This document shows positions 22,287 through 33,371 of a stretch of DNA of 64,000 nucleotides, piece after piece. Position 1 is the first letter of the stretch. Every line of letters starts with the position of its first letter. Below the pieces are notes generated by a model that saw only the letters and a program-made list of their open reading frames with translations, had not been told where the DNA came from and did not search any database. The DNA is from Blastocladiella emersonii ATCC 22665 (Eukaryota > Blastocladiomycota > Blastocladiomycetes > Blastocladiales > Blastocladiaceae): assembly GCA_025594325.1 (NCBI GenBank), contig JANHCV010000011.1, forward strand, positions 620,001 to 684,000. Reading direction: 5' to 3'. The translations under genes were made by a program, and so were the position numbers.

Positions 22287-22364
22287 CCAGCTGGAGAAGT
22301 GCCCGGAGCCATCTGGAAGCCAGCTGGAGTGGCTGAGAGCTCGTTCCAGCTGGTGGCCAGCTGG
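22287..22364. repeat. Cluster of four CCAGCTGG palindromes
   Basis: The 8-bp palindrome CCAGCTGG occurs at 22,287, 22,320, 22,346 and 22,357, with further AGCTGG half-sites around it. It holds the E-box core CAGCTG. No gene start is adjacent, and the nearest gene is tRNA-Ala at 22,551. Mirrored at 61,370-61,447. Confidence 0.6.
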
Positions 22365-22550
22365 CAAGCCCCAGGGCGGGATTGGGCATGTAGGCTAGTT
22401 CAGCAGTTGGGTCTGCACTGTTCTCCGCTAACTATATATTTACCAGCGTGGCTAGTCCAAGGTCATGACGATCAATAAGCTTACGAACACTAAGTATGTG
22501 TCGATTCGGCAGCGTATTACTGACGATATCAAAATTTGTTGGGAAAAAAG

Positions 22551-22622
22551 TGGAGGAGCCGAGGATCGAACTCGGGGCCTCTCGCATGCGAAGCGAGCGC
22601 TCTACCACTGAGCTACACCCCC
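22551..22622 (-). tRNA. tRNA-Ala (anticodon CGC), copy 3, left arm
   Basis: The 72-nt mature region is the same as copies 1 and 2, with G3:U70 and a six-T terminator on the transcribed strand. Its upstream region is diverged: a TATAAG and GCGGCGA pair is still present but 2 bp further upstream (-46). It is transcribed away from the palindrome core. Confidence 0.93.
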
Positions 22623-25600
22623 AACCTGAATGACTTCGTGCTGTTCATTCGCCGCGGCTGCACTTATAGTGCTGGAAACATTGCGCACCGTGCCATAAAA
22701 ACCGCGTGCACAAACACAACTCGCGTCTCGCTGCGCTCTTTAATCCGATTGTATTTTTTAGGTACATTGACCCAAGTATGGCTCGAAACGTCAGATTACC
22801 CAGCATGCTGTGTGTCCAACTCTTTGTGTTTACATTAGCAGAATTATCAAAGGTTTCAGGCAGGGACTTGAACTGGGACTTGGCCTGTGGTACTTTGACA
22901 CTGCATCAGCCACATGCTGCCACACCCTGCATACCTCCCATCTAGCCCCTCCCCTCCCCTTTGCCTCAGATACCCCATGTAATATCCCATGCATTTAGAA
23001 ATCACCTGATGTAACGTTGTAGTGGGTGTCAATCAAAAACCCGTTTTTTTCGGCTGCAAGGAGAGCAGGGTGTTACTGTGCAAGTGGCAGTACTTTTTAC
23101 ACCATCAACTTGCTGCATTTTTACTCCTGGCATCAATCAGGTGTGAAGATGGCGGTTTTATGTAATGAGACGGTTGTCAAGCATTCATTTTACTCAACAA
23201 AAAAATTCCCGGCGCTTAAGCTGCGTTTCTCAGCATAGGGGAGCTGACTTGCACGCAGGTGGGGCTGCAACATGCGCTGTTGCTCACGCAGCACCCTCTC
23301 AGCCCAAAAACGGTGTCTTGAGTGACACCCAATGGACCGAAAAAGCAAACCAATTGGTGGTGCTGCGCACTGCGTCACAAGCTGATTGATTAATTGGAGC
23401 ATAACACCCGTGTCATGGCACACCCGTTTCAATCCAATCTCCCTCCACTTCAACTGATGTGGACGCACAGTTTCTTGCATAGTTTGCTGCAGTGTTATCA
23501 AAAAGAAATAACGTTGTGTCACATTGCACGCACAGACTGCTCTAGGCTTGCTGTCTCCAACATGTTGAAATGTTTGAGTTTGGCATACATTGCTTGATTT
23601 CCCTGTTTGCAGAAGCTGCACTCTGTTGGTGTTTAAGGCTTAACGTGATATGTGCATGGTTTGCCAGGCGCAACCAAGGCTTGCCTGCCGCAAGAAGCAA
23701 GTTGTAGCCAACTTTGACTGAGGCCAGTTTGCAGGGTTTATAAACAAGACAATGCAGCAACACACTGCTAGTGCTTGCAGGCGTTGCCTGCACTTGACAT
23801 GCTTCCAAAAGAAGTGTTACAATCTGAGGAAAACAAAAAACACAACAACAACAAGGTACCTGGCGTTCATGTATCTAGAGGAGGCAAGGCAGCAACTTTG
23901 CAGGAAGGTAGCTTATACAGGCTACTGACGTAGCGCACAATAAAACTGCATGTAGAACCAAGTATGTTAGGTAGCTCAAGTACACATGCAACTGTGTGGC
24001 CGGCTAAGGGATGCGTTGCGCCACTCATGTGTGTGCACGCAATTGCACACGCCATGTCCATCACACCACAGGCTGAATGCCTTGCTGGGGATTGTCAGCC
24101 CATCTCTGACCTTGGGTGGGCGTTTCCACTCCTCTCCCACATGTGTATTTTGCTTGTTGCTCCTTTGCCTAAATAGATGCCTAGTTTCCTCCCTCCTGAT
24201 CTATCTCAGCGTCTTTTTCTTTTGCGCCTTCTCTCCTTCTGGTCGTTTGCACACTGTAACCAACCTCCTCCAAGCCCAATACTGTACGACTTAACTGCAA
24301 CTCAGACGAGATGGACGCAAAATCATGCACGTCATGTATAGACATTGGGGAGCCCTGTCATTGCAAGTGGGAATATCCTAATTGAGTTTATGAGTCCCGC
24401 AATGAGCAAGCTTCTGCACGCCTCAGAGCTTGCACAGGCACAGGAGCACCTTGCATTTCCATCCAGGGGCTGTTTTGGCACAGGCGTAGGATAGTAAGTA
24501 CCTTGATACAAGTGAGCATATTATGTTCTAGCGTGCAGGAAGGTGAGGGTGGCAGGAGGTGAAGGGCAACTAAACAGTTAAGACACCAAGGCTTCATTGG
24601 AAATCGCGGATCTCAAATTGTGCGGCCAGCTGCAAATTTGCACTCAATTCTTGGGCCGGGTCGGGCGAGGTTCAAAATCGCAAATTAATATTTCTGGGGA
24701 ATGCGATACATGAGTGTGATGGGGGAGGTCAAGGGGATTTCTCGCTGGTGGTCGTGGTGGTTGAAGTTGCCCTTGGAGAAAGTTGGACTTGTCACCACAA
24801 CGCTTCAGTCGATTGCGCTGTTCTCGACGGCAATAAACTGGCCGTACTGAGAGATGCAAATGATATGTTTGAGTGTTGGGGTGGTTGGGAGCCGGGTGTC
24901 GAGAAAAAAATGGAGTTCGGATTCTCAATGCTAACGCCCGGCTGGGGTGGATTCAGGAAGCTAACCTCGAAAGTCGATTCACCACAGCAGCGCGTAGGAT
25001 TTCGCATGCAAAAATATATTTCGCGTTCAGAGGAGCACGGGAACAATAGACAATGTTTGAATTCAGTTGGTCACAAAACGAGTACAGCACCCAACCCAGC
25101 GGGTAAACAGGCTTTCCCCAGGCGACAAACCTTGGTTACAAGCTGGTAAAATACCTTTACTTTGGTAGATAAACCTGGTTTCCTGGCCGGGATTGCAGTT
25201 TACAGAGGGTGAAACCCATGTTCGCCTGAAGGGGTTTGTGGCACGCACGCTGTTGCGGATTGCGCTTGCGGATCGAGCTTACTAGCTGGGCGCCTACTGG
25301 CGCGGCACGCCAAGCGGCGAAGAAGAGTTCCAATTCCTCCAACAACTGTCTGCACGTGGTCGCATACTGGCTTAATTCGTACAAGTTGACGAGAGCGAGT
25401 GAGTGAAGGACCGTTTCTGCTAGCACGAAAGTACAACAACTGCCAGCCTCTATTAAAGCTGGTGAGCCCTGGTACTGGGCGTGCTCACAAGTAAGTCCGC
25501 GCTTTGGAGAGCGCGCGCGGGATGGTCGCTCAACCAATGAAGAACGTCCACGACGCAGAACCGGTACGCTGTAAATTCCTCCAGACTTGAATGAGGTGCA

Positions 25601-26265
25601 TGCGATCCAGTCGGTGCGATTGAGCGTTTGAAACGCATTGAAGGCCACTTCAGAGAGCTGCGAAGGGTGCTATTTCTTTGCTTGAACACATGGTCGCGGA
25701 ACGGCCATACTCAAGCTGCTTCTGACGCTAGTAACATGTAACACCGCGTGATCGAGCTTCACTATCTGCCACGCGACGCTTTTAGAATTGAAACGCGACG
25801 TGAACATTTCCAGCTTCATGGTAGAGTCATGGATCAGTAGGCGACATTCTGTTCGTCACTCAAGGGCGGGTCTCCAACTTGGCGAGCGGTCCTATCAACT
25901 AGATGAAGCTGCCGGCGGTCAAATCAAAAGCGGACATGACTTCTGATGCGCTGGGAGCGACAGGCGCGGCTCGTCAGCGGCTGGTGGTGCCTGTGTTACG
26001 GGTTTGGCGCGGCGCTCGAATCGCGCAACAAGACGTAAACTTAGCGCAAATAGGAAGGATTCTATGGGTTAACCCATAGCCGACCGGGGTTTGGCACACC
26101 AGCGTCCCCGGACTTAGCTTCTTGAAACAGGCGCCGCCGCACCGCACAAAACTCACCTAAGCCTCGCCCCGATTATTTTTCACCTCGCTGTCGCTCACCG
26201 CTGTTCCTCCCTCCCCACCAAAAATGTGGACGCCCAATAACATTCATTGCGCTGTCCGCAATCCA
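22623..26265. other. AT-richer part of left arm without recognised genes
   Basis: The longest frames (for example 163 codons at 25,157-25,648 minus and 133 at 24,748-25,149 plus) show no recognisable domain, splice sites or promoter. A stretch near 22,861-22,930 read on the minus strand ends in a pol III B-box-like GTTCAAGTCC, but the stems do not pair. The mirror copy is 57,469-61,111. Confidence 0.4.
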
Positions 26266-27033
26266 CTACAACATCTCACGATCATCAACTGCCATGAAGA
26301 TTTCCTTGGGACCAGTGTGGCGGGACAAAGCGTATCGATTCGTCGTCTCCTTGCACATGATCTGCGGGGACGAGTCGCCGTCGTGACCCTTGTAGCTGAT
26401 GATCGTGAGGAAGACCACGGACGGCTTGATTGAGTTGGAGTTCTCGGCGGGCGTGGCCGTGGGGAGCGGCGTCTTGCCCACATACGGCTAGTGACGGCGA
26501 CCTTGGGGGCGGGGAGCGCATGTTCTTGTGCGCGGGCCGTTGCCTTGGCGTACCGTCGAGGGCATTGGCTTGATGAGGCGGTTGATGAAGCTGAGGACGC
26601 CGTCGCCGACCTCGAATGTGAGCTTGCACACGCCGCCACCTGGGTCTATCTCTCAATCGCCGTCTTGCCGGCCTTCGTCGCGCGGCTCGGCCGACAGCGT
26701 GGGCCCTGTGTAGATCAGCTCGCGTCAGTGCATGTCGCGCGGGCCCAGTGTAGTGAGCTGACGCACCGTGTTCTTCTTCGTCGTCTGAACCAGCCATGTT
26801 GGCCATGTCGCGGACGTCGCCGTCGTCAAAACCCGCCGCACCGTTCTGCGAGAAGGGTGCGCCGGCGGCGCTAGCACCAGGACCTTCATCAGCAACGGCC
26901 GCGTCAGGCGGTCCAGACTGCGCGCGCGCGGCGGTGGCCCGGTGCTCCCTGCGGGCCTTGAGGTCGGCGGCCTGGCCTCTTTCTCGTCGTCGTCGCTGCC
27001 AGATCTCTCCTCGCCGTCGCTATAGGGATCAGA
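26266..27033 (-). pseudogene. Decayed multi-exon gene of unknown function (left-arm copy)
   Basis: Described on the mirror copy (56,701-57,468, plus). Exons end at 56,967 and resume at 57,029 (61-bp intron, GTGCGT...ACAG), then end at 57,180 and resume at 57,247 (66-bp intron, GTACGC...CTAG). Both introns keep phase across coherent protein, with an acidic segment (SDSDPYSDGEERSGSDDDE) and a C-terminal region including LTFEVGDGVLSFINRLIKP and SVVFLTIISYKGHDGDSS. A frame change near 56,760 and an in-frame TGA at 57,079-57,081 break it. Retained introns mean it arose from genomic DNA, not retrocopying. The family is not recognised. Confidence 0.5.
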
Positions 27034-28375
27034 GTCCGACGGCGAGACGGGGCGAGCAGGAGCAGGTTGGATGGCGAGAGCCACGGCCGCCGATGACGAA
27101 GGTGCATGCGAGTCGACGCAGCGACACTTGCCCAGCGCAGGTGGCGGGTCCAATGGCGTAGACGGTGGCGAGGCGAGTGGCGACGGTGTCGCGGGGACGC
27201 GAGGAGCAGCGAGGTGGGATGGCAGCGGGTCCCGCGCGAGCGCGTGCTCACGGGCCCCAGCTTGGCGTAGGCCGTCTTGTTGATAACATGATATGTTGTT
27301 GATGGTGGTTGAGGTCGTTCTTTGCAAGAAGGGTGGGGAAGTGGAGGGTGAGACGGCGGCGAGGCCGCTCGGCGGACAGCGGGCTGGGTGGCGGGGCGGG
27401 GACGGCTGGGGACACCGCTGTCCAACCCCAATTTCAGCGGGTCCGATCGGGTTTTCAGCGGTTTTCTCGCTCCCCCCGCAGGCCACAAACACAGTCTCAA
27501 GCTTATCGGATAGGGCGCAACGAGGCGCATACGTGGGTGCCAGTCGCGTCGCGATGTCTCGCACCTGGCTGGAGAACGGGGCGATCTTGGCTCCGAAACG
27601 CGTGGACCCGAGCTTCCCACGACTCCCACGCCCTCAGTTTTCAACTCCACATCTTTTAACTTCACACAGTGGTGGCAGTCTACGCATAGTGCGTCCACGA
27701 AAAGTTTGAACCGGATTCATGCAAAGGTGTTGTCAGGGCGGGCGCTCGTGCGAAGTTCATAACTTTGGCGGCGCCTCCCAGCTCAGCCGTTAGGCGGTGC
27801 GCCACGCTAAAAATCTCGGGCCCTAACAGTATCGATAGCTACAATTTTGCTGAGCAAAGTTTTGAGAGTGTAGAGTAAAAAGTGGTGGAGATATGAGGGG
27901 GTGGGGTGAGGGACACCAGTGTGCCATGGTCGTCTATGGGTTAAATACATTGCATCAAGTGGTATCTGCAGCATGCTTAAAATATGCCCAAAAGGTGGAG
28001 GGAGCAACTGAGTGAGCTGTGGCAGGCGTGTGAACTCCATCGTCCGACGCCACTGCAGGGTCACGTTCGCCACGTCCGTTCACGCTTGGCTTGCGAGCTC
28101 GTTCAGGCAGAAGGTCCCCTTCATACCGCAATGAATGATCTTTGTGGCTCGCTTGAGAACCTCGCGTGAGCTGCGGTATGATCCTGCCGCTGCGATGTGC
28201 TTACAACTGTCATGACAAGGGGCTCGTCGCTTCCAAAGCCTAAGCAATATATAAGCGTTGATCGACTCGAGAACGAAGGGGGTGACCGCGCCGCCGCGTC
28301 ACAACCCGGAACGCGCCGTTCTTGATCAGTTCCTCCCTCCTCCCCTCGCGGTCCCACCTTTAGGTGCAGCTTGTC

Positions 28376-28376
<1 letters not shown>

Positions 28377-28421
<45 letters not shown>
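28377..28421. repeat. Poly-T tract, 45 bp
   Basis: This is an uninterrupted run of 45 T; the right-arm partner has 46 A (55,312-55,357). It could be the poly-A tail of a minus-strand retrocopy or an expanded homopolymer. The one-base difference between arms is in the range of slippage or sequencing error. Confidence 0.9.
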
Positions 28422-28424
<3 letters not shown>

Positions 28425-30838
28425 GCGCGTTTCAAGGCTAGCGAAACTGAGCGAGAGTCGTGGCACGGCGGGTAGCAAGACGGGCTGCGAGACGCGTTGC
28501 AAAAACACGTTGCAAAAACACGTGTGCAGTCACCCGCACGTAACACAGCTTGGCGTGGACTTTGCCGCGATCGCGCGTTGGGCGAGCGAGTGACTCTTCG
28601 CCGCGCCGCGGTCGGTCCATGCTCCCTCACTCATCACCACTCACAGCAATGTATCACCCGACCGCCAACAAAACACACTACAATCTCGACGCATGACCGT
28701 CGCGTTGCGCTCCCATGGCGGTGCGCCTGGCGCGATGCCCTTCACACTCTGCTCTGGCCCGCTGTCAACGCACCGTGAGACCAGCGGCGTTGTTGCCGCC
28801 ACACGTGCGCGCCGCCATGCGCGTGCTCCGCCGCGCTCATTCTTTGGGTGCGGCACAGCGCAGCGCGGGGGGACCCCACCGGGCTACCAGCCGCGTGCAC
28901 GCTCGTCAAAGGTGCTGACACCTGTGCGGTGCCCATGTAGCCGCTGGCACGCGTCCACCACCAGGGACTCAGCATTTGGCGACTCATGGACCTGAGACCG
29001 TCAAGTCAGCCTTGCGCGCAATGGTACGCCGTCACCGCCACACCATCTCTGTGTGCCGTATGTGCTCGCGCCACGCGCTCGCGCCAGTAGCGCCAACGAC
29101 GGGCTCGCTCAAGTTATTCGACTGCGGCCACCACGTGGGCCAAGTCCCAGTCGCAGGTACGCTCGACACTTCTTGTTGCTGCGCAAGAGTTGGCGCGCGT
29201 CTGACATGCTCGCTCGCATTGCTCCTGTTAGCCCCTCGTGAGCCACTGGTCTCTTGCTACACTATTGACCCACCGCCTCTCAACGGGTCAACAACTGGCG
29301 CGCAGCATCTGCAAGCTGTAGGGTGCCAATTTTCAAGACGACGCAGTACGCCCTCCTCACCCGCCGCTTGAGGCGCAGCGCGACTCACATGAGCTTTCGG
29401 ACCTTTCTTGCTTGTAGCAGCGATCTCTGACCACCATCGCGCCCGCCCAGTTTCTTTACTTGGCGTCGTGCCACGACCTGGCCGCGGATCGCATCAAGCG
29501 CGGCCGCGCGCGCTGTTTGGGCCGGTCACAGGGGGCGGCTCCAAGGGCGGAGACCTGGTGCTGGCGACGGCGTCCGCGGTCCGCTCGGGTACCTGCTTGT
29601 TGTGCATTGTCATTGCACACGGGCCAGGATTCTGACTCGCACGCCGCGCGACCCGCGGCGTCGGCGCCCTGACCTGTATCTGATATCTGAGATCCCTCCG
29701 CACGCAATACACTCGCAAATTAGCACCAAAACGCAGTCCCCATCTTGAGAATATCCCATCAATTCGTGCGCCAACCGGGTCACTCGTCTCACAAATTGGC
29801 CATCAAGTCTGGCATCAAGTCGCAGCAGATTGAACGGCAATTCGTTGCAAATTTGCTGTCCTAGCCGACCCGCGGGCCGCCACTCAATTTGATACAAATT
29901 TGCTCAGGTTTAAAATTTACCTCCAAACCGTGTAAATTGGCCGCAAATTCGCAAGGCCCGGATTTCTGATGTTGGACTAATCAATCACCTGCCCAGCTCC
30001 AGGATGGGGGTCAGACGAAAAAAAAAATAAAAAAAAAATTCCAACAGAGCCAGAAAACATGTGGCTGAACCGTCTGACCTCCATGGACCAGCCAGACCCT
30101 TGGGAGAAAGGGAGGCAGATATCTATTAATGCAAAGAAGCAACCAGTAAATCACGATTAAAAAGTCACCCAAGTTGGAAGAAGGGTCTCTCATGCAAGTC
30201 ACTAACGTAATGCACAATCAAGCTGTATAGAGCGATCCAAACTTGTGTTGGTACTGCTGAAACAAATTGTGCATTTCAGGAGCGGGAGGAGCGGCTGATG
30301 CTGTGCATAGATGACTGGGGCAGCAAGCAAGCAGGGAGAGAGCAGTGGGAGACAAAAGGCCAAACCACACGTCAGGGATCATGGGCCATGCAGTGCGTTT
30401 TGGTCAGGTGATGCTGCATGAGACTGGCAGATGTCATGCATCACACGCTGCACCGCCAATCTGTCAACTGCATACCCAAGGTGATCAGTGAGTGAGTAGA
30501 CAAGCTCCAGTGAGATAGTTGGTCTGCAACCTGTTGGGAATGCTAGGGGCAGTTGTGCATCTTGTGAGTGGCTGAAACGTGTCTTGTGGCCAGGCACATA
30601 GTTGCGTGCGCACTTGAACTCGAGGCGTTTTAGGTGGCTTAGAAAGGAGATATAGTTAAAAAATCGAGTCCAAAGCGCAGAGCTTGGCTGAAAGACAAAT
30701 TGGCGGGCATGGAACCTAAACTCCCAAGGCACTCACCTTCCAACCTCTTTCATGTGTAAATCTTTATTGAAGGGGAAAAAAAAACTATTCTTGTGGGCAA
30801 ATATAGTATTAATGAGGGCCAGAATCAGCAAAATAAAA
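28422..30838. other. Left-arm segment without a recognised gene
   Basis: It is GC-rich to about 29.7 kb with open but unrecognised frames, then AT-rich. A segment near 30,190-30,240 (ACTAACGTAATGCACAATCA) resembles one near 23,920-23,960, so at least one old dispersed repeat is present. The mirror copy is 52,895-55,311. Confidence 0.4.
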
Positions 30839-30910
30839 AGGGGCCGCCGAGGATTGATCTCGGGACCTGTCGATCTGCAGTCGACCGCTCTACCGCTGAG
30901 CTACAACCCC
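30839..30910 (-). tRNA. tRNA-Cys (anticodon GCA), outer copy, left arm
   Basis: This is a 72-nt cloverleaf with anticodon loop CTGCAGA (GCA) and U73, the discriminator base required for cysteine tRNA charging. A five-T terminator follows. Upstream, TATATT (30,949-30,954) and GCGGCGC (30,937-30,943) sit at the same distances as at tRNA-Ala copies 1 and 2. It shares a 20-bp immediate upstream sequence with the inner copy. Confidence 0.93.
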
Positions 30911-31278
30911 AGGTTTTTGTTGTTCACACTATACCTGCGCCGCGAGACAATATAATGATTTGAGACCAGTGTGATAGCCATTTTCAACATTTGCTTGCAA
31001 AGATGCATGAAAGTGTAGCATTTTCTTCACGGAGGTTTTTCTCCATCCTTTGAGCGGCCAGCCCACAAAAAAGGAAACATCCTTTCACTTTCACTTTTAT
31101 TGTTACGCTTGACTAACTTCAGTGAACCGGCTACACAGTCTCCCACCAGCTTTTGCCCAAACACACAAACAAAAAACTCTCAAACACCTCACAGAAGATT
31201 CCTGGCGCTCTTGTGGTTATCGCTGAGATTCTTTCACTTTATTTATACTTACATTTATACTTTTGCAGCAATGTGGGA

Positions 31279-31316
31279 GGGGGGGGGCTTGGGAGCAGCC
31301 CAACACCCCCCCCCCC
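31279..31316. repeat. G9...C11 hairpin-forming sequence
   Basis: Nine G (31,279-31,287) face eleven C (31,306-31,316) around a smaller TTGGG/CCCAA stem, so a long GC hairpin can form on either strand. The right-arm copy (52,418-52,454) has ten G and nine C, so one run differs between arms. Confidence 0.6.
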
Positions 31317-32259
31317 AAAAAAAGTCACCTGCCGACTTAAAGCACTAAGATTTATTGCACAAATTTCAGCAACCCTACACACTTCAGGTTTAATTGTTTG
31401 CTATCAGGACAAATATTCACCACTTCTATTTTTTCACGCCCAACCTAAGTCGCACACGTTGACTTGCAAGCCAAGGAAGAAAGCATTGTGCTTGTTGGTT
31501 TTTGCCTGCTGCAACAAGCAAAGTGAGGCGTGAGTAGCCCAGCCCTATCCACTCATTAAAAAATTGCAGCAGCCATACTGGCAAGGGCTAGATGCCAACT
31601 GTGTGTTGCCAACCTCACGTGGTGACATACAATACAGATAGTACTTACTCCTTTGCCCCATTGCACAACTGCTGACTGGGACAGTACTTCAGCCCTTGAT
31701 CAGGCTGGGCTTTTATCAAACGTACTGTTACAAAACGTTCAGTAGATCAATGTTTAAGGGGAAAAAAAGGAGAAGGAAATACGTAAGAGGCACATTCACG
31801 TTTCTGGGGCCAATTTGGCCCACTATGAGCCTATTTGTGTGCTGCTTTTGGCTCTTTGGGGCAGGTTTGGTGACCACGAACACAATCTACTAGCTGGTTG
31901 ACTGTCCATATTTAATCTGCCCCTGCAACATCCCAGTGCGTGCTGACCATTTTTCAAGCTGGGCGTGTAGCTCATAACATTGAGCGTGGCAACAACCACA
32001 CACATGTAAGTTTAAGCTTAACCTGCTAGTCACCAAGAGCAACCATGGGAGACCCAAGCCATTTTTTTGACTTTGTCAGTTGAACAGAAATAGGGTGTTG
32101 CGGAATTATTGAGGAGCATCACCTCCCAAGCAGCCTAAATTTGACATGATTCAAGCTGAAAAGAACTGGTTTGTGTGGAGGGTTAAAAATCAAACATTTA
32201 TGAAAAAATGGAGTCTCTTATTCATCTCTTACTCAAAGGAGCTCGGTTTTGATTGATTG
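31317..32259. other. AT-rich left-arm segment; nothing recognised
   Basis: Only short, interrupted frames are present. The mirror copy is 51,475-52,417. Confidence 0.4.
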
Positions 32260-32417
32260 CTCATACAACGGTGTATCGCAGTGCATTGCTGTGAGCGGCG
32301 AGCCAGGAAATATAACTCCGCCTTTTCCCCACTCGTGCATTCAAGCCACGTGGCTCATCTTGGGCCCGCGCGTTGGTCACTCCATGTGTGCAAGGCAGAT
32401 GTCCCGCTCTTGCCTCA
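32260..32417 (-). repeat. About 150-bp dispersed repeat related to 19,640-19,797
   Basis: It shares long near-identical blocks with the LINE-like relic at 19.6-19.8 kb (for example CACGTGGCTCATCTTGGGCC and CTCCATGTGTGCAAGGCAGA), with scattered substitutions. It appears to be a second, shorter piece of the same old retroposon. The mirror copy is 51,317-51,474. Confidence 0.6.
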
Positions 32418-32524
32418 AGCACAGCACATCGACCCACCGTTTCTTTCACAGGTGCGCGCGCGCGCAGCTAGAGGAGTGATGCAACACATTGGAGCTCATC
32501 TATTCCGAGGACTTGCCTGCACAA

Positions 32525-33305
32525 TCACAGATCGACCTTCCACCCCCGGACCACGGCAGCCCGCCTGACCGGCCGACCGCGCGCCCATTCGGGCACCCCG
32601 CCACCATGCAGGCACCCCACCCGGCCAAACCTCGGCCCAACATACAGCGCATGCACCCTCCCCGCTGCCGCCGCCGCCTGCGCGCAGGCACCCCGCCCCG
32701 ACAGTCGCCCCAACGCCGCTGCCATCAGATAGGCGCACGCGCGGGATCTTGAGTTCGCCCTTGGGTCGCAGTCAGCGAGGTGAGCATGAGCAGGCCGACG
32801 AGCGCGACGAGACTATGGTGAGGCGGGCGAGGGGGACGGTCAGGACCAGGGTCAGGACGGCGTCGCGTGCGTCGGAGCAAGGAGGAGAGCGTACCGAGCG
32901 TTGTCGTGGACGGGCGTGGCGGGCATGGCGAGCCCGAGGTTGATTGGCGTGGTCTGTGGGACGAGCGAGACGAGCGCGCGTCAGCGTCGTGCCATGACGA
33001 GGTGCGGGAGGAGGGGAGCGTACCGATCGCGTTGGCGAGCGAGCCAACGGCCGCGAAGTGATCTAGCGGGCGAAGCGCGTGAGGGACAGCGTTAGCGCGC
33101 GGTCCCCGTGCAGCACAGCGGAGGCGAATGGTGACGTACAGACGCTGTGAGATGCTCGCGCGGCGAGCGCGACGGTGCGACGCGAGCTAGCCTGATCAGG
33201 AACGCCTACAGGACGGTTGAGCGCGTGGTCAGCGAACCTGCGCGGGCGGTGCAGCTCACGGGCCGCGATCGAGGGCACGGCCGCAGGCTTGAGCGTATCA
33301 TACAT
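32525..33305 (-). CDS. Candidate four-exon gene of unknown function, left-arm copy
   Basis: Exons are 33,305-33,140, 33,062-33,024, 32,953-32,895 and 32,812-32,525. The introns are 77, 70 and 82 bp, with donors GTACGT, GTACGC and GTACGC and acceptors CTAG, ACAG and ATAG; the first has a perfect GCTAAC branch site 28 bp before its acceptor. These match the donors of verified genes in this window. The spliced frame is open for 183 codons, starting MYDTLKPAAVPSIAARELHR; the rest is Arg/Ala-rich. A TATAAA lies 61 bp upstream of the ATG. No family is recognised, and GC-rich frames stay open easily, so coding status is uncertain; a small secreted or decayed protein, or a spliced non-coding transcript, are alternatives. 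Confidence 0.4.
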
Positions 33306-33365
33306 TGTGGTGAGGGCGAGGGATATTGATGGAGAGCAGGGCCGAGGGCGGCGAGCGAGCGGGGC

Positions 33366-33371
33366 TTTATA
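33366..33371 (-). promoter_or_regulatory. TATA box of the candidate four-exon gene (left arm)
   Basis: TATAAA on the minus strand is 60 bp before the ATG at 33,305, almost the same spacing as the TATA-to-ATG distance of the gene at 1806. The surroundings are very GC-rich, so the motif stands out. Confidence 0.5.

Noticed and set aside
22861-22930. tRNA-like or SINE head with B-box GTTCAAGTCC on the minus strand
   Set aside because: The acceptor ends can pair, but T and anticodon stems do not, and the A-box match is weak. A chance or long-decayed SINE cannot be told apart.
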